Source: Xestospongia muta (lineage: Eukaryota; Porifera; Demospongiae; Haplosclerida; Petrosiidae). From it: DNA of 64,000 bases. The DNA is taken from NCBI GenBank assembly GCA_963693285.1, contig OY848921.1:1054001-1118000 (forward strand). Direction: 5' to 3'. A program made the translations under genes and the position numbers. This document shows, one piece after another, positions 50,977 to 64,000 of the stretch; within the stretch, counting starts at the first letter, position 1, and each line of letters opens with the position of its first letter. The notes under the pieces are model-generated. The model ran no database searches. It had not been told where the DNA came from and saw nothing but the letters and a program-made list of their open reading frames with translations.

Positions 50977-53900
50977 TTTTCGACAACAGATGATGAAGGG
51001 TACATTTTTTTGTTTTATATATGAAACTATAGCTTTGTTCGTTGTTCAATAGATATAGATGACAATAAATGTAAACAAGGAGTTATTTACGTATATATGG
51101 GGCGCCGTTTGTGTCAAAATTGAATGCATTCAATGGTACAGTACTAGTTAATAAATTGTAAATAATGCATGATTTATTAAATAAAAAAGAAGTAAATCAA
51201 GAGTTATTTAACAAATAATGGCTTATTTAAATATCATGATAATTTTCCAATTTTGACACAAATGGCGCACCATTGTATGGAGCGACGGCGCCCCATTGAA
51301 TGCATTCAATTTTGACGCAAACGGCGTGCACAAAGGCCGGAAGAATTGCGATAAAATGAAAGGCCGGAAGAATTGTGATAAAAGTTTTATATCAACAATT
51401 ACTTCCTACTAAACGGTTGCGATAAAAACTATGACGTAACGCTAACCGTAATCAATGGCAAAATCAGTGAACTAATATGACATTTTTAATGTTAATAGGA
51501 TCATAAACTTAAAATGCCCGATAATTGCAGTACTGTAGAGCCATGAAGCTTAAGAAATCTGCTAAAAGTAAAATTAGATTGCATCAATTTCCAACCAACT
51601 TAAACTACATATAGTAAATGACTTTAAAATTTATAAATTCACAAAACAACCTGATTATGATATACCTCATTCACAGCATCTTGTTTATCGTAAGTCATTG
51701 GTAGATAAGAAATTAAAGTTAGCATTATTCCTAGCAACATTACCTAATTTAATCACCAGAACGTGAGGCAATGTCACCAGAACTTTGTATTGTGTCACCA
51801 AGTGAATCATTTAGTAATAAAGTGATGACTTTTGTAGTCATGTGTTCACTTTTATTAATACCAACATTGTTAAAAGTGAAATGAGATCTTTATGTAATGT
51901 CCAAGTGACAGTTAATGCTGCTCTAACATCGTAATTGATGTCAATGTCATCTAACAAAGACTCGAGTTGAGTTAAAGACTGCTAAGAAAGCATTGTTTTG
52001 AATAGAACATACTGTACATGATGATTCACAGATTAATTGATATACAGGTTTTGATTCCTATGAAATCTTTTTGGCATTTTATGACTTCCTTGGACCATCT
52101 CAGGCCATCTTCTTTACTGGAGCAACATTAGTAAAGGAGAGGATATTCACAAAATAAAACTCAACTTCTTCAATCAACTTTTTCTCACTATTGCTTAACT
52201 TAAACTCATGACTTAGTTCATCATTTCAAGTTATTTCAGACAACTGCTTCACAGTATTTCATCACATGGATGTGCTTTATATACAAAGAATCGAATGAGA
52301 TAAACTGCTTTCTTCCAAGAGAACAGATTTTGTAAACATTACCAAATATATTCAGGAAGAAGTATCTAAAAACTGATGCTAGTGAAGTTTTTATTGAAAC
52401 CCCTTCTGGTTTAATGTTATAATCTGTATCTTGGAACAGTTATAAAAATCATAATACCCTAAACGTTTTAGTAGCATATCCACTGAATTGTGCCATTTTT
52501 TACATAACACCAACATATCTTGGCTCTGTCTGATCCTATCCTAACAAAACTGAGATTTTCGAAATAAACTGGATAGAATGGGTGGTGTCTCTATAATGGC
52601 CGAATGGCCGATAGAAAGTTTACCATCAGAGTCTTTCAAATTAGGTATAGAATTAAATTTACTATACCATTTATGGAAGAAGTGTAAGCCACCTGCTGAT
52701 GAGTCGGCTGTCCAGACTGGCCATATGATAGCCTCTCTTTGAATTCTGTGGAATGGGCCATTGGCCATATGAAGCATTTTAATAAAATGTGTATTCCCAC
52801 TTAAAATGGAATGCCTTGCTAATCAAATAGTGACATGTGCATTATTAACCAACTTTCAAACAACCTTTGTTCCAACACCATCATCAGAAAGTAGTGATGA
52901 TGACTTAATAATTGACGGACATGATGATAGTAAGAGTAAAAATAGTAAAACTAATTTTGTGAAATACAACTTTCATTTTGCGAAATGATTAACTACTTAT
53001 GGAAATAACTAAGTTTGGGCATTTTGTGAAAAGTAAATGTTTACTCTTATAGTGCAAGTCTTGAAGTTGTAAATTAACAGTGTTTTGGGGTAATATGATC
53101 TCAGCTGCAACACAGCAATCATAAAATGTAATTTGTTTGGGTACAATGTCACTTTCTTAGAGTACTTTGGTTTAAAAGTATTCTTTGAATGTCCATTCCT
53201 TTCTTTGTGTAAGTACAAAAATAATGCCATGGCTGTCACCTGGTGCTATTTGACCTTGCATGTGTGAGAAGTATTCATGGCTCTTCTTTAATTTTTAAAA
53301 TCTGAGTGAAAAAGCAGCCTCTTCTGGTTCAATGTTGATGTGTTTGTAAGAACACTTAATTTCTAGACTACAAACAGTTCTAATCTCTGATTGATCATCA
53401 ACTGAGTCATCTGTACTGACTTCTAAGAAATGGTGGATTTGATGAATAAACAACCACATGGATAGCTTGCCATATTAGATCTGCATGCCCATTCTGGTTT
53501 TGAAATAAAACTTGCTGCTTTCAAGCTTCTACATTTCTAGATCCACCATAATTAAATGGAGGATCATATGCATTTTCACCTCCAAAATCTGTAAAACAAG
53601 ATTGTCAGGAAGAGTGTCAGTCTTAATTATCTAATATACCATGTCATGATATCAAGTGAAATCTTCTAACATCAAATCACCTCTGTGATTTGTGTTAAGA
53701 TCTAGTTTTGAATTCTGTGTTATGAATGACTTCGTCCATTACATATAAGACAGTATGCCTCAATTCTTTTACTTTCTTGAGCATATGAACTTTGCTGAGG
53801 TTGTACTCTTAACTGATAATATGCAAGTGGTAGAATCAACAATAATGAAACACAAAATCACGTTCGGTTTTGACCTTTTCTTCTGAGTGATTATGGTCTA

Positions 53901-55745
53901 AGATCAAAGTTTTTTTATTTTTGTACTCTGTACTTTCTCTGTTTAATAAATTCATACTTCTCAAATGTAGCTTCAGACATTTTCAATGCCATATCTTTAT
54001 GTTTCTTAGGAACCTTCCAAACAAAAGTATGCATGTACATGAGATTGTTTCATCCTTGGTGTCATCTGATGGTGATTAGTTTTTGCAAACTGAATGGCTC
54101 TATTGCTACTAAAGCATGTAATAAAGCAGAATATGAACACAGCTTGTAGACAACCTATACAAAATATAATACTATTGAAAGATGTTTTTATTAGTTTTAA
54201 GTATTAAGTGTAAAAACGTTGCTGGTTTTATGTCCTACATATACAGTTGCTTTAACTGTTTCTTTGTTGGCATACATAGTGGCTTACATGTTGTGTATGC
54301 TATTGCACTTGTTTAAAATACAATAAAACATCTTACTCAGCACCACAATCTTATGTTGCTTGAACCACACTCCCAACATACTTGTTGTTAAACAAACTTT
54401 TTTCAGTACCAATGTCACCTTGTACAACTCAAATCTCATCATTGATGTCATGGAAGATTTCATAAAGTATATATATATGTTGTATTCCGATTAATGAACT
54501 TGAATACTACTAACACATCCAGATGGGATGGAAGAGAACTAATCCATGTTTGAATGCATGAACTACTTGTTTTCCTGCTTATTACCTACACCTTCAACAT
54601 ACAACATTCCTGAGATAGAGAAGGAAATCTGACTCCAGACCATTAACATTATTTGGTATAATACTATGTCAACCATGGACAGGAAATGCAATCCCTACTA
54701 TCTTGTTTGCATTCTTTGTATTGGACTGATGTAACCATCCCTACATTTACTTCGATTCTATTCTTATAAAATGTTTTTATTTACTTGTTTCCTTGACTTT
54801 TTAAATGCAAGTGATTTAAGTTGTAATGATACTTAATTCATTACATCATAGCTAGGATTACAGTCACTAGTTTATCAGTCATGCAATAATTATCCCGGAT
54901 CTTCTTTTAAGCTGAACATCGAAGCAGGAAATTGTCTAAAATTGCCAAAAGTAGGAGACTATACTTTTAGTATTCTCCTTTCGCATCCTTTTCTTTCCCT
55001 TCTTTAATATTAATTAATCATTAAAACCGGTTCTCTCAAGAGTAGCTCTTGCTAGTAAAAGGTTGAAATTACGTGGTTTCATTTCAAAAGTGCACAAAAT
55101 GTGAGCGCGGATAGTTCGTTTCAGACTGTATTGCATTGCTAAAAAGGATGACGAATCTTTTATTTATTGAGTTATTCCAAACAAAAGAAAAAGTAGAAGA
55201 ATATAAAATTTCATTTTCACCAACTTCTACTATGATGCTTAGAACCATTGCATTAACCTATAAACCACCCACAACATGCATAAGCATTATCCTAAGAATG
55301 ACAAGTATTGAGACATTTCAATGGATAATCTCAACCATCCTTACATATAGGCACTACTACCACATGCCTGGTACAAGATTTCTGAGGGCTATTCAAAGTT
55401 CACTGTCTTTGCCATTAATGGCAAAAACAGTGAACTTTAATTAATTGGACATCAGTATTGATTACATTATTATTGGTTTGATTTACATGATACTTTTATC
55501 CCAGAAATACTCCCACAGTAATTACTATTCTACTGTCTTACCTGAAAATGGTTCAACAATATTTTAGATATGAATATAATAACGAAGGCTTACAATTGTT
55601 CATCCAATTAATATACTAAAACTGCAAAATTGATTGCTTGATTTAATCAATATAATATTATTGTTATACAAGTTGTATGTAGCAAACTTACTTTGATCAA
55701 AATTATCATAACACTGTTCTCATCATCAATGTACTACTGCTTATG

Positions 55746-55790
<45 letters not shown>

Positions 55791-58700
55791 ATACTTACCT
55801 CTCTATTATAATTTATTATGACACTCCATGTCAGTTAATGCAATCATTTATGTTAAGACAGTATGTATGTGTTATAAAGTTTTATTATATCATTAGATGG
55901 CCAACCAACATATAATGCTTCCTTTGGACAAGGAACTGGAGCGATAGCTCTAGAACTGGTTGCTTGTACTGGCAGTGAGACTTCTCTATTGTCTTGCCCG
56001 TCAAACACCATTTTTCAGACAGATTGTTCTCACTCTGATGATGCTGGAGTCATTTGTCAAGGTAATTTCCAATATGAAAGTAACTACTTAAAATACATTG
56101 GTATATATCAATGTTTAATTTGCAATTTAGCTCCATGTGCCAATGGAGATCTTCGTCTTGTTGGTGGTAATGTTGACAATGAAGGAAGAGTAGAGATATG
56201 TATTGGAAATGTTTGGGGCACAATTTGTGATGATTACTGGGACAATATGGATGCTCAAGTAGTTTGTAGTAGACTTGGATATCTAAAAACAGGTATTATA
56301 AATACAATAATTACTTAGCATGATATATATTTTATTCACTACAGGTGCAGTTGCATTCTCTCATGCCACATTCGGTTATGGTATTGGTGGTATTCACCTT
56401 GATAATGTACATTGTAGTGGATCAGAGACTAGTTTATTAAACTGCGCTTATTACAGCATTACTTACTGTAGTCATAGTGAAGATGCTGGAGTAAGATGTC
56501 AAGGTACATATTAATTATATTGTATGATGTACTGTTCTTTGATACTTCAGTTAACTCCACTGTCAACTGTACTTATGGTGATGTGAGATTGGTGGGTGGT
56601 TCAACAGAATATGAAGGTAGATTAGAAGTCTGTATCAATGGAGTGTGGGGCTCTGTATGTGATAATGGTTGGGGAAATAATGATGCCACTGTTGTCTGCA
56701 AACAACTAGGATATGCTTACACTGGATGTAAGATAAAACTATTTTAACATCTGATTTAATGTCATTCTACATTTCAGATGGCCTAGCTAGAATTAATTCT
56801 TCCTATGGTGCTAGTAGTGGTCAAATCTGGCTTGATGATGTAGCCTGTACTTCATTTAATACTAAACTTTTACATTGTTTTAGTAGTCCTATTGGATCTC
56901 ATAATTGTAATCACTCTGATGAAGCTGGTGTCAAATGTGAAGGTACAACTTTAAAACAGGGATATAGTCATAGTAATATTTTCTGCTAGCTCCATGTGTT
57001 AATGGAGATCTTCGTCTTGTTGGTGGTAATGTTGACAATGAAGGAAGAGTAGAGATATGTATCGGAAATGTTTGGGGCACAATTTGTGATAATTACTGGG
57101 ACAATATGGATGCTCAAGTAGTTTGTGGTAGACTTGGATATCTAAAAACAGGTATTTTAAATACAATAACTACTTAGCAATCTATATTTCTTTTACACCA
57201 GGTGCAGTTGCATTCTCTTATGCCACATTCGGTTATGGTATTGGTAGTATTCACCTTGATAATGTACACTGTAGTGGATCAGAGATTAGTTTACTAAGCT
57301 GCACCTATTATAGTGCTACTTACTGTAGTCATAGTGAAGATGCTGGAGTAAGATGTCAAGGTACATATTAATTATATTACATGATGTACTGTTCTTTGAT
57401 ACTTCAGTTAACTCCAGTGTGAACTGTACTTATGGTGATGTGAGATTGGTGGGAGGTTCAACAGAATATGAAGGTAGATTAGAAGTCTGTATCAATGGAG
57501 TGTGGGGCACTGTATGTGATAATGGTTGGGGAAATAGTGATGCCACTGTTGTCTGCAAACAACTAGGATATGCTTACACTGGATGTAAGATAAAAATATT
57601 TTAACATCTGATTTAATGTCATCCTACATCACAGATGGCCTAGCTAGAATTAATTCTTCCTATGGTGCTAGTAGTGGTCAAATCTGGCTTGATGATGTAG
57701 CCTGTACTTCATCTAATACTAAACTTTTACATTGTTTTAGTAGTCCTATTGGATCTCATAGTTGTAATCACTCTGATGAAGCTGGTGTCAAATGTGAAGG
57801 TACAACTTTAAAACAGGGATATTGTCATAGTAATTTTATCTGTTAGCTCCATGTGTTAATGGAGATCTTCGTCTTGTTGGTGGTAATGTTGACAATGAAG
57901 GAAGAGTAGAGATATGTATCGGAAATGTTTGGGGCACAATTTGTGATAATTACTGGGACAATATGGATGCTCAAGTAGTTTGTGGTAGACTTGGATATCT
58001 AAAAACAGGTATTTTAAATACAATAATTACTTAGCAATCTGTATTTCTTTTTTTACTCCAGGTGCAGTTGCATTCTCTCATGCCACATTCGGTTATGATA
58101 TTGGTAGTATTCACCTTGATAATGTACGCTGTAGTGGATCAGAGACTAGTTTACTAAACTGCACCTATTATAGCGTTACTTACTGTAGTCATAGTGAAGA
58201 TGCTGGAGTAAGATGTCAAGGTACATATTAATTATATTACATAATGTACTGTTTTTTGATACTTCAGTTAACTCCATTGTGAACTGTACTTATGGTGATG
58301 TGAGATTGGTAGGTGGTTCAACGGAATATGAAGGTAGATTAGAAGTCTGTATCAATGGAGTGTGGGGCACTGTATGTGATAATGAATGGGGAAATAGTGA
58401 TGCCACTGTTGTCTGCAAACAACTAGGATATGCTTACACTGGATGTAAGATAAAACTATTTTAACATCTGATTTAATGTCATCCTACATCACAGATGGCC
58501 TAGCTAGAATTAATTCTTCCTATGGTGCTAGTAGTGGTCAAATCTGGCTTGATGATGTAGCTTGTACTTCATCTAATACTAAACTTTTACATTGTTTTAG
58601 TAGTCCAATTGGATCTCATAGTTGTAATCACTCTGATGAAGCTGGTGTCAAATGTGAAGGTACAAGTTTAAAACAGGGATATTGTCATAGTAATGTTATT

Positions 58701-61700
58701 TGTTAGCTCCATGTGCTAATGGAGATCTTCGCCTTGTTGGTGGTAATGTTGACCATGAAGGAAGAGTAGAGATATGTATCGGAAATGTTTGGGGCACAAT
58801 TTGTGATGATTACTGGGACAATGTGGATGCTCAAGTAGTTTGTGGTAGACTTGGATATTTAAAAACAGGTATTTTAAATACAATAATTACTTAGCATATT
58901 ATATATTTTATTCACTACAGGTGCAGTTGCATTCTCTCATGCCACATTTGGTTATGGTATTGGTAGTATTCACCTTGATAATGTACATTGTAGTGGATCA
59001 GAGACTAGTTTGCTAAACTGTGCTTATTATAATGTTACTTACTGTAGTCATAGTGAAGATGCTGGAGTAAGATGTCAAGGTACATATTAATTATATTGTA
59101 TGATGTACTGTTCTTTGATACTAAAGTTAATTCCACTGTGAACTGTACTTATGGTGATGTGAGATTGGTGGGTGGTTCAACAGAATATGAAGGTAGATTA
59201 GAAGTCTGTATCAATGGAGTGTGGGGCACTGTATGTGATGATGGTTGGGGAAATAGTGATGCCACTGTTGTCTGCAAACAACTAGGATATGCTTACACTG
59301 GATGTAAGATAAAACTATTTTAACATCTGATGTAATGTCATTCTATGTTTTAGATGGCCTAGCTAGAATTAATTCTTACTATGGTGCTAGCAGTAGTCAA
59401 ATCTGGCTTGATGATATAGCCTGTACTTCATCTAATACTAAACTTTTACATTGTTTCAGTAGTCCTATTGGATCTCATAGTTGTAATCACTCTGATGAAG
59501 CTGGTGTCAAATGTGAAGGTACAACTTTAAAACACGGATATTGTCATAATGATATTTTTTGTTAGCTCCATGTGTTAATGGAGATCTTCGTCTTGTTGGT
59601 GGTAGTGTTGACAATGAAGGAAGAGTAGAGATATGTATCGGAAATGTTTGGGGCACAATTTGTGATGATTACTGGGACAATATGGATGCTCAAGTAGTTT
59701 GTGGTAGACTTGGATATCTAAAAACAGGTATTTTAAATAAATAATAGCTTAGCAATCTATATTTCTTTTACACCAGGTGCAGTTGCATTCTCTTATGCCA
59801 CATTTGGTTATGGTATTGGTAGTATTCACCTTGATAATGTACATTGTAGTGGATCAGAGACTAGTTTATTAAACTGCGCTTATTATAGTGTTACTTACTG
59901 TAGTCATAGCGAAGATGCTGGAGTAAGATGTCAAGGTACATATTAATTATATTGCATAATGTACTGTTCTTTGATACTTCAGTTAACTCCACTGTCAACT
60001 GTACTTATGGTGATGTAAGATTGGTGGGTGATTCAACAGAATATGAAGGTAGATTAGAAGTCTGTATCAATGGAGTGTGGGGCACTGTATGTGATAATGG
60101 TTGGGGAAATAGTGATGCCACTGTTGTCTGCAAACAACTAGGATATGCTTACACTGGATGTAAGATAAAACTATTATAACATCTGATTTAATGTCATCCT
60201 ACATTTCAGATGGCCTAGCTAGAATTAATTCTTACTATGGTGCTAGTAGTGGTCAAATCTGGCTTGATGATGTAGCCTGTACTTCATCTAATACTAAACT
60301 TTTACATTGTTTTAGTAGTCCTATTGGATCTCATAGTTGTAATCACTCTGATGAAGCTGGTGTCAAATGTGAAGGTACAACTTTAAAACAGGGATATTGT
60401 CATAGTAATGTTATCTGTTAGCTCCATGTGTTAATGGAGATCTTCGTCTTGTTGGTGGTAATGTTGACAATGAAGGAAGAGTAGAGATATGTATCGGAAA
60501 TGTTTGGGGCACAATTTGTGATGATTACTGGGACAATATGGATTCTCAAGTAGTTTGTGGTAGACTTGGATATCCAAAAACAGGTATTTTAAATACAATA
60601 ATTACTTAGCAATCTGTATTTCTTTTACTCCAGGTGCAGTTGCATTCTCTTATGCCACATTTGGTTATGGTATTGGTAGTATTCACCTTGATAATGTACA
60701 TTGTAGTGGATCAGAGACCAGTTTATTAAACTGCACTTATAATAGCATTGCTTACTGTAGTCATAGTGAAGATGCTGGAGTAAGATGTCAAGGTACATAT
60801 TAATTATATAGCATGATATACCATTCTTTGATACTTCAGTTAATTCCGCTGTGAACTGTACTTATGGTGATGTGAGATTGGTGGGTGGTTCAACTGAATA
60901 TGAAGGTAGATTAGAAGTCTGTATCAATGGAGTGTGGGGCACTGTATGTGATAATAGTTGGGGAAATAATGATGCCACTGTTGTCTGCAAACAACTAGGA
61001 TATGCTTACACTGGATGTAAGATAAAACCATTTTAACATCTGATTTAATGTCATCCTACATTTTAGATGGCCTAGCTAGAATTAATTCTTACTATGGTGC
61101 TAGTAGTGGTCAAATCTGGCTTGATGATGTAGACTGTACTTCATCTAATACTAAACTTTTACATTGTTTTAGTAGTCCTATTGGATCTCATAGTTGTAAT
61201 CACTCTGATGAAGCTGGTGTCAAATGTGAAGGTACATGTTTAAAACAGGATATTGTCATAATGATATTTTATGCTAGCTCCATGTGTTAATGGAGATCTT
61301 CGTCTTGTTGGTGGTAGTGTTGACAATGAAGGAAGAGTAGAGATATGTATCGGAAATGTTTGGGGCACAATTTGTGATGATTACTGGGACAATATGGATT
61401 CTCAAGTAGTTTGTGGTAGACTTGGATATCCAAAAACAGGTATTTTAAATACAATAATTGCTTAGCAATCTATATTTCTTTTACTCCAGGTGCAGTTGCA
61501 TTCTCTTATGCCACATTCGGTTATGGTATTGGTAGTATTCACCTTGATAATGTACATTGTAGTGGATCAGAGACCAGTTTACTAAATTGCGCTTATAATA
61601 GTGTTGCTGACTGTAGTCATAGTGAAGATGCTGGAGTAAGATGTCAAGGTACATATTATTTATATAGTATGATACACTGTACTTTGATACTTCAGTTTAT

Positions 61701-64000
61701 TCCACTGTAAACTGTACATATGGTGATGTGAGATTGGTGGGTGGTTCAACAGAATATGAAGGTAGATTAGAAGTCTGTATCAATGGAGTGTGGGGCTCTG
61801 TATGTGATAATAGTTGGGGAAATAATGATGCCACTGTTGTCTGCAAACAACTAGGATATGCTTACACTGGATGTAAGATAAAACTATTATAACATCTGAT
61901 TTAATGTCATCCTACATTTCAGATGGCCTAGCTAGAATTAATTCTTCCTATGGTGCTAGTAGTGGTCAAATCTGGCTTGATGATGTAGCTTGTACTTCAT
62001 CTAATACTAAACTTTTACATTGTTTTAGTAGTCCTATTGGATCTCATAGTTGTAATCACTCTGATGAAGCTGGTGTCAAATGTGAAGGTACAACATTAAA
62101 ACAGGGATATTGTCATAATGATATTTTCTGTTAGCTCCATGTGCTAATGGAGATCTTCGTCTTGTTGGTGGTAATGTTGACCATGAGGGAAGAGTTGAGA
62201 TATGTATCGGAAATGTTTGGGGCACAATTTGTGATGATTACTGGGACAATATGGATGCTCAAGTAGTTTGTGGTAGACTTGGATATTTAAAAACAGGTAT
62301 TTTAAATACAATAATTACTTAGCATATTATATATTTTATTCACTACAGGTGCAATTGCATTCTCTTATGCTACATTCGGTTATGGTATTGGTAGTATTCA
62401 CCTTAATGATGTACATTGTAGTGGATCTGAGAACAGTTTACTAAACTGTGCTTATAATAACTTTGCTTACTGTAGTCATAGTGAGGATGCTGGAGTAAGA
62501 TGTCAAGGTACATATTAATTATATTGTATGATGTACTGTTCTTTGATACTTCAGTTAATTCTACTATGAACTGTACTTATGGTGATGTGAGATTGGTGGG
62601 TGGTTCAACAGAATATGAAGGTAGATTAGAAGTCTGTATCAATGGAGTGTGGGGCACTGTATGTGATAATGGTTGGGGAAATAGTGATGCCACTGTTGTC
62701 TGCAAACAACTAGGATACGCTTACACTGGAGGTAAGATAAAACTATTTTAACATCTGATTTAATGTCATCCTATGTCTCAGATGGCATAGCTCAAATTAA
62801 TTCTTACTATGGTGCTAGTAGTGGTCAAATCTGGCTTGATGATGTAGCCTGTACTTCATCTAATACTAAACTTTTACATTGTTTTAGTAGTCCTATTGGA
62901 TCTCATAGTTGTAATCACTCTGATGAAGCTGGTGTCAAATGTGAAGGTACAACTTTAAAACAGAGATATTATCATAGTGATATTTTCTGCTAGCTCCATG
63001 TGTTAATGGAGATCTTCGTCTTGTTGGTGGTAATGTTGACAATGAAGGAAGAGTAGAGATATGTATCGGAAATGTTTGGGGCACAATTTGTGATGATTAC
63101 TGGGACAATATGGATGCTCAAGTAGTTTGTGGTAGACTTGGATATCCGAAAACAGGTATTTTAAATACAGTAATTATTTAGCATGATATATATTTTATTC
63201 ACTACAGGTGCAATTGCATTCTCTTATGCCACATTTGGTTATGGTATTGGTAGTATTCACCTTGATAATGTACATTGTAGTGGATCAGAGACCAGTTTAT
63301 TAAACTGTGCTTCTTATAGCATTGCTTACTGTAGTCATAGTAAGGATGCTGGAGTAAGATGTCAAGGTACATATTAATTATACTGTATGATGTACTGTTT
63401 TTTGATACTTCAGGTAACTCTACTGTGAACTGTACTTATGGTGATGTGAGATTGGTGGGTGGTTCAACAGAATATGAAGGTAGATTAGAAGTCTGTATCA
63501 ATGGAGTGTGGGGCTCTGTATGTGATAATGAATGGGGAAATAGTGATGCCACTGTTGTCTGCAAACAACTAGGATATGCCTACACTGGATGTAAGATAAA
63601 ACTATTTTAACATCTGATTTAATGTCATTCTACATTTCAGATGGCCTAGCTAGAATTAATTCTTACTATGGTGCTAGTAGTGGTCAAATCTGGCTTGATG
63701 ATGTAGCCTGTACTTCATCTAATACTAAACTTTTACATTGTTTTAGTAGTCCTATTGGATCTCATAGTTGTAATCACTCTGATGAAGCTGGTGTCAAATG
63801 TGAAGGTACAACTTTAAAACAGGGATATTGTCATAATGATATTTTTTGTTAGCTCCATGTGTTAATGGAGATCTTCGTCTTGTTGGTGGTAGTGTTGACA
63901 ATGAAGGAAGAGTAGAGATATGTATCGGAAATGTTTGGGGCACAATTTGTGATGATTACTGGGACAATATGGATGCTCAAGTAGTTTGTGGTAGACTTGG
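50600..64000 (+). CDS. SRCR-repeat protein, 5' part (19 complete SRCR domains, continues past window)
   Basis: Exon 1 (50600-50654) encodes a signal peptide ([14 protein letters not shown]...). The first SRCR domain is split between 50741-50905 and 55897-56061. Nine units of two SRCR domains follow (56131-63805), and a twentieth domain starts at 63853 and is cut by the window end. Each SRCR domain is two exons joined in phase 1, and all exons are symmetric. Hallmarks are [42 protein letters not shown] and [11 protein letters not shown]. There are about seven Cys per domain, more like six-Cys group A plus one extra. About 2166 residues are encoded so far with no stop. SRCR domains bind proteins or microbial ligands. 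Without the 3' end, secreted and membrane-bound forms cannot be told apart. Confidence 0.9.
51101..51328. mobile_element. Candidate MITE with about 36-bp terminal inverted repeats
   Basis: 51101-51136 (starting ggcgccgtttgtgtc) is the near-perfect reverse complement of 51293-51328. A third partial copy of the end lies at about 51248-51275. The element is 228 bp, non-coding and more CpG-rich than its surroundings. Confidence 0.6.
52320..52777 (-). pseudogene. Unidentified coding-like remnant, possibly from a transposon
   Basis: On the minus strand 52777-52541 is open for 78 codons (includes [20 protein letters not shown]). After a stop, the same strand reads a further open piece ([18 protein letters not shown]). 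Composition looks protein-coding, but I do not recognise the family. The position inside an intron on the opposite strand favours a decayed mobile-element gene. Confidence 0.35.
55110..55444. repeat. Dispersed repeat also found in the receptor cluster
   Basis: Parts align with 16310-16590 and 25880-26160: the rewording of gttcatttcaaattgta, the cctataaa.cac.cacaacatg block, agaatgacaagtattgag and the ccatcc-tac end. The 102-codon open frame here lies wholly within the repeat and is not conserved in the other copies, so I do not call a gene. The end has a palindrome (cactgtctttgccattaatggcaaaaacagtg). Confidence 0.55.
56131..64000 (+). repeat. Tandem array of 858-bp units, each two SRCR domains
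   Basis: Units start at 56131, 56990, 57847, 58707, 59566, 60422, 61278, 62135, 62994 and 63853 (last one cut). Each has four exons of 162, 159, 177 and 165 nt (221 codons) in the order B1, B2, A1, A2, with introns of about 47-55 bp. Introns are as conserved as exons, so the unit has been duplicated or homogenised as DNA. Small lengths differ only in introns; all exon lengths are identical. Odd points: unit 8 ends A1 with GGA-G instead of GGA-T (Tyr to Asp at the junction), unit 4 has a purine-rich acceptor (ctaaag) before A1, and unit 9 A1 begins with Gly rather than Val. Confidence 0.95.

Larger units (their letters stand above)
50906..55896. other. 5-kb intron splitting the first SRCR domain
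   Basis: Every other intron of this gene is about 50-180 bp. This one holds TA microsatellites (about 50946-50976 and 55748-55786), a small inverted-repeat element (51101-51328), a minus-strand coding-like stretch (about 52320-52777), AT-rich sequence with no clear frame from 53000 to 55000, and a dispersed repeat (about 55110-55380). It looks like an insertion site for mobile DNA. Confidence 0.7.

Noticed and set aside
55136..55444. 102-codon open frame as a gene
   Set aside because: It lies inside a dispersed non-coding repeat, and the frame is not conserved in the other copies.

Overview
This is animal nuclear DNA, AT-rich, with very short introns (often 45-60 bp) and small exons that are mostly phase 1-1. 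The domain mix is immunoglobulin (Ig), EGF, IgGFc-binding, GAIN/GPS plus seven-transmembrane (7TM), long SRCR arrays and receptor tyrosine kinase (RTK) remnants. That mix and the compact introns suggest a demosponge such as Amphimedon. The species is an inference. I saw no tRNA, rRNA, CRISPR or bacterial genes.

1-46.5 kb holds a head-to-tail tandem family of adhesion G-protein-coupled receptors (aGPCRs), all on the + strand. Gene A (2628-12789; 25 exons, 2279 codons) and gene D (32585-44421; 33 exons, 2927 codons) join in one continuous frame across every predicted splice. Each encodes a signal peptide, Ig, a large IgGFc-binding-like domain, a run of Ig domains, Ig-EGF-Ig, a SEA-like stalk, a hormone-receptor-motif (HRM)-like domain, GAIN/GPS, 7TM and an acidic tail. 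Gene D carries three tandem copies of a four-Ig block. Gene B (15763-22512) is a short-ectodomain paralogue. It stays open only if two damaged symmetric exons are skipped. Gene C (25346-31702) is a close copy of B with extra lesions and is probably a pseudogene. Between the genes lie collapsed pseudogenes, a partial N-terminal module (1-673), and a fifth decayed tail plus N-terminal module (44.7-46.5 kb).

46.5-50.5 kb is gene-poor. On the minus strand it holds fragments of at least two RTKs: two C-lobe pieces and one transmembrane exon. None forms a complete kinase.

50.6-64 kb is the 5' part of an SRCR-repeat protein gene on the + strand, cut off by the window end. It has a signal peptide, one SRCR domain split by a 5-kb intron full of repeats, then nine near-identical units of about 858 bp. 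Each unit is four exons encoding two SRCR domains.

The receptors look like surface proteins that present long, fast-changing ectodomains on a conserved GPS/7TM core. The SRCR gene is a second repeat-built surface or secreted protein. Shared themes are phase-1 exon shuffling, tandem amplification of exon-intron units, and local inversions and deletions that remodel the ectodomain. The most unusual structures are a 92-bp minisatellite whose unit is a complete microexon plus intron, an in-frame double-palindrome insertion in an exon, and an exon segment inverted in place.
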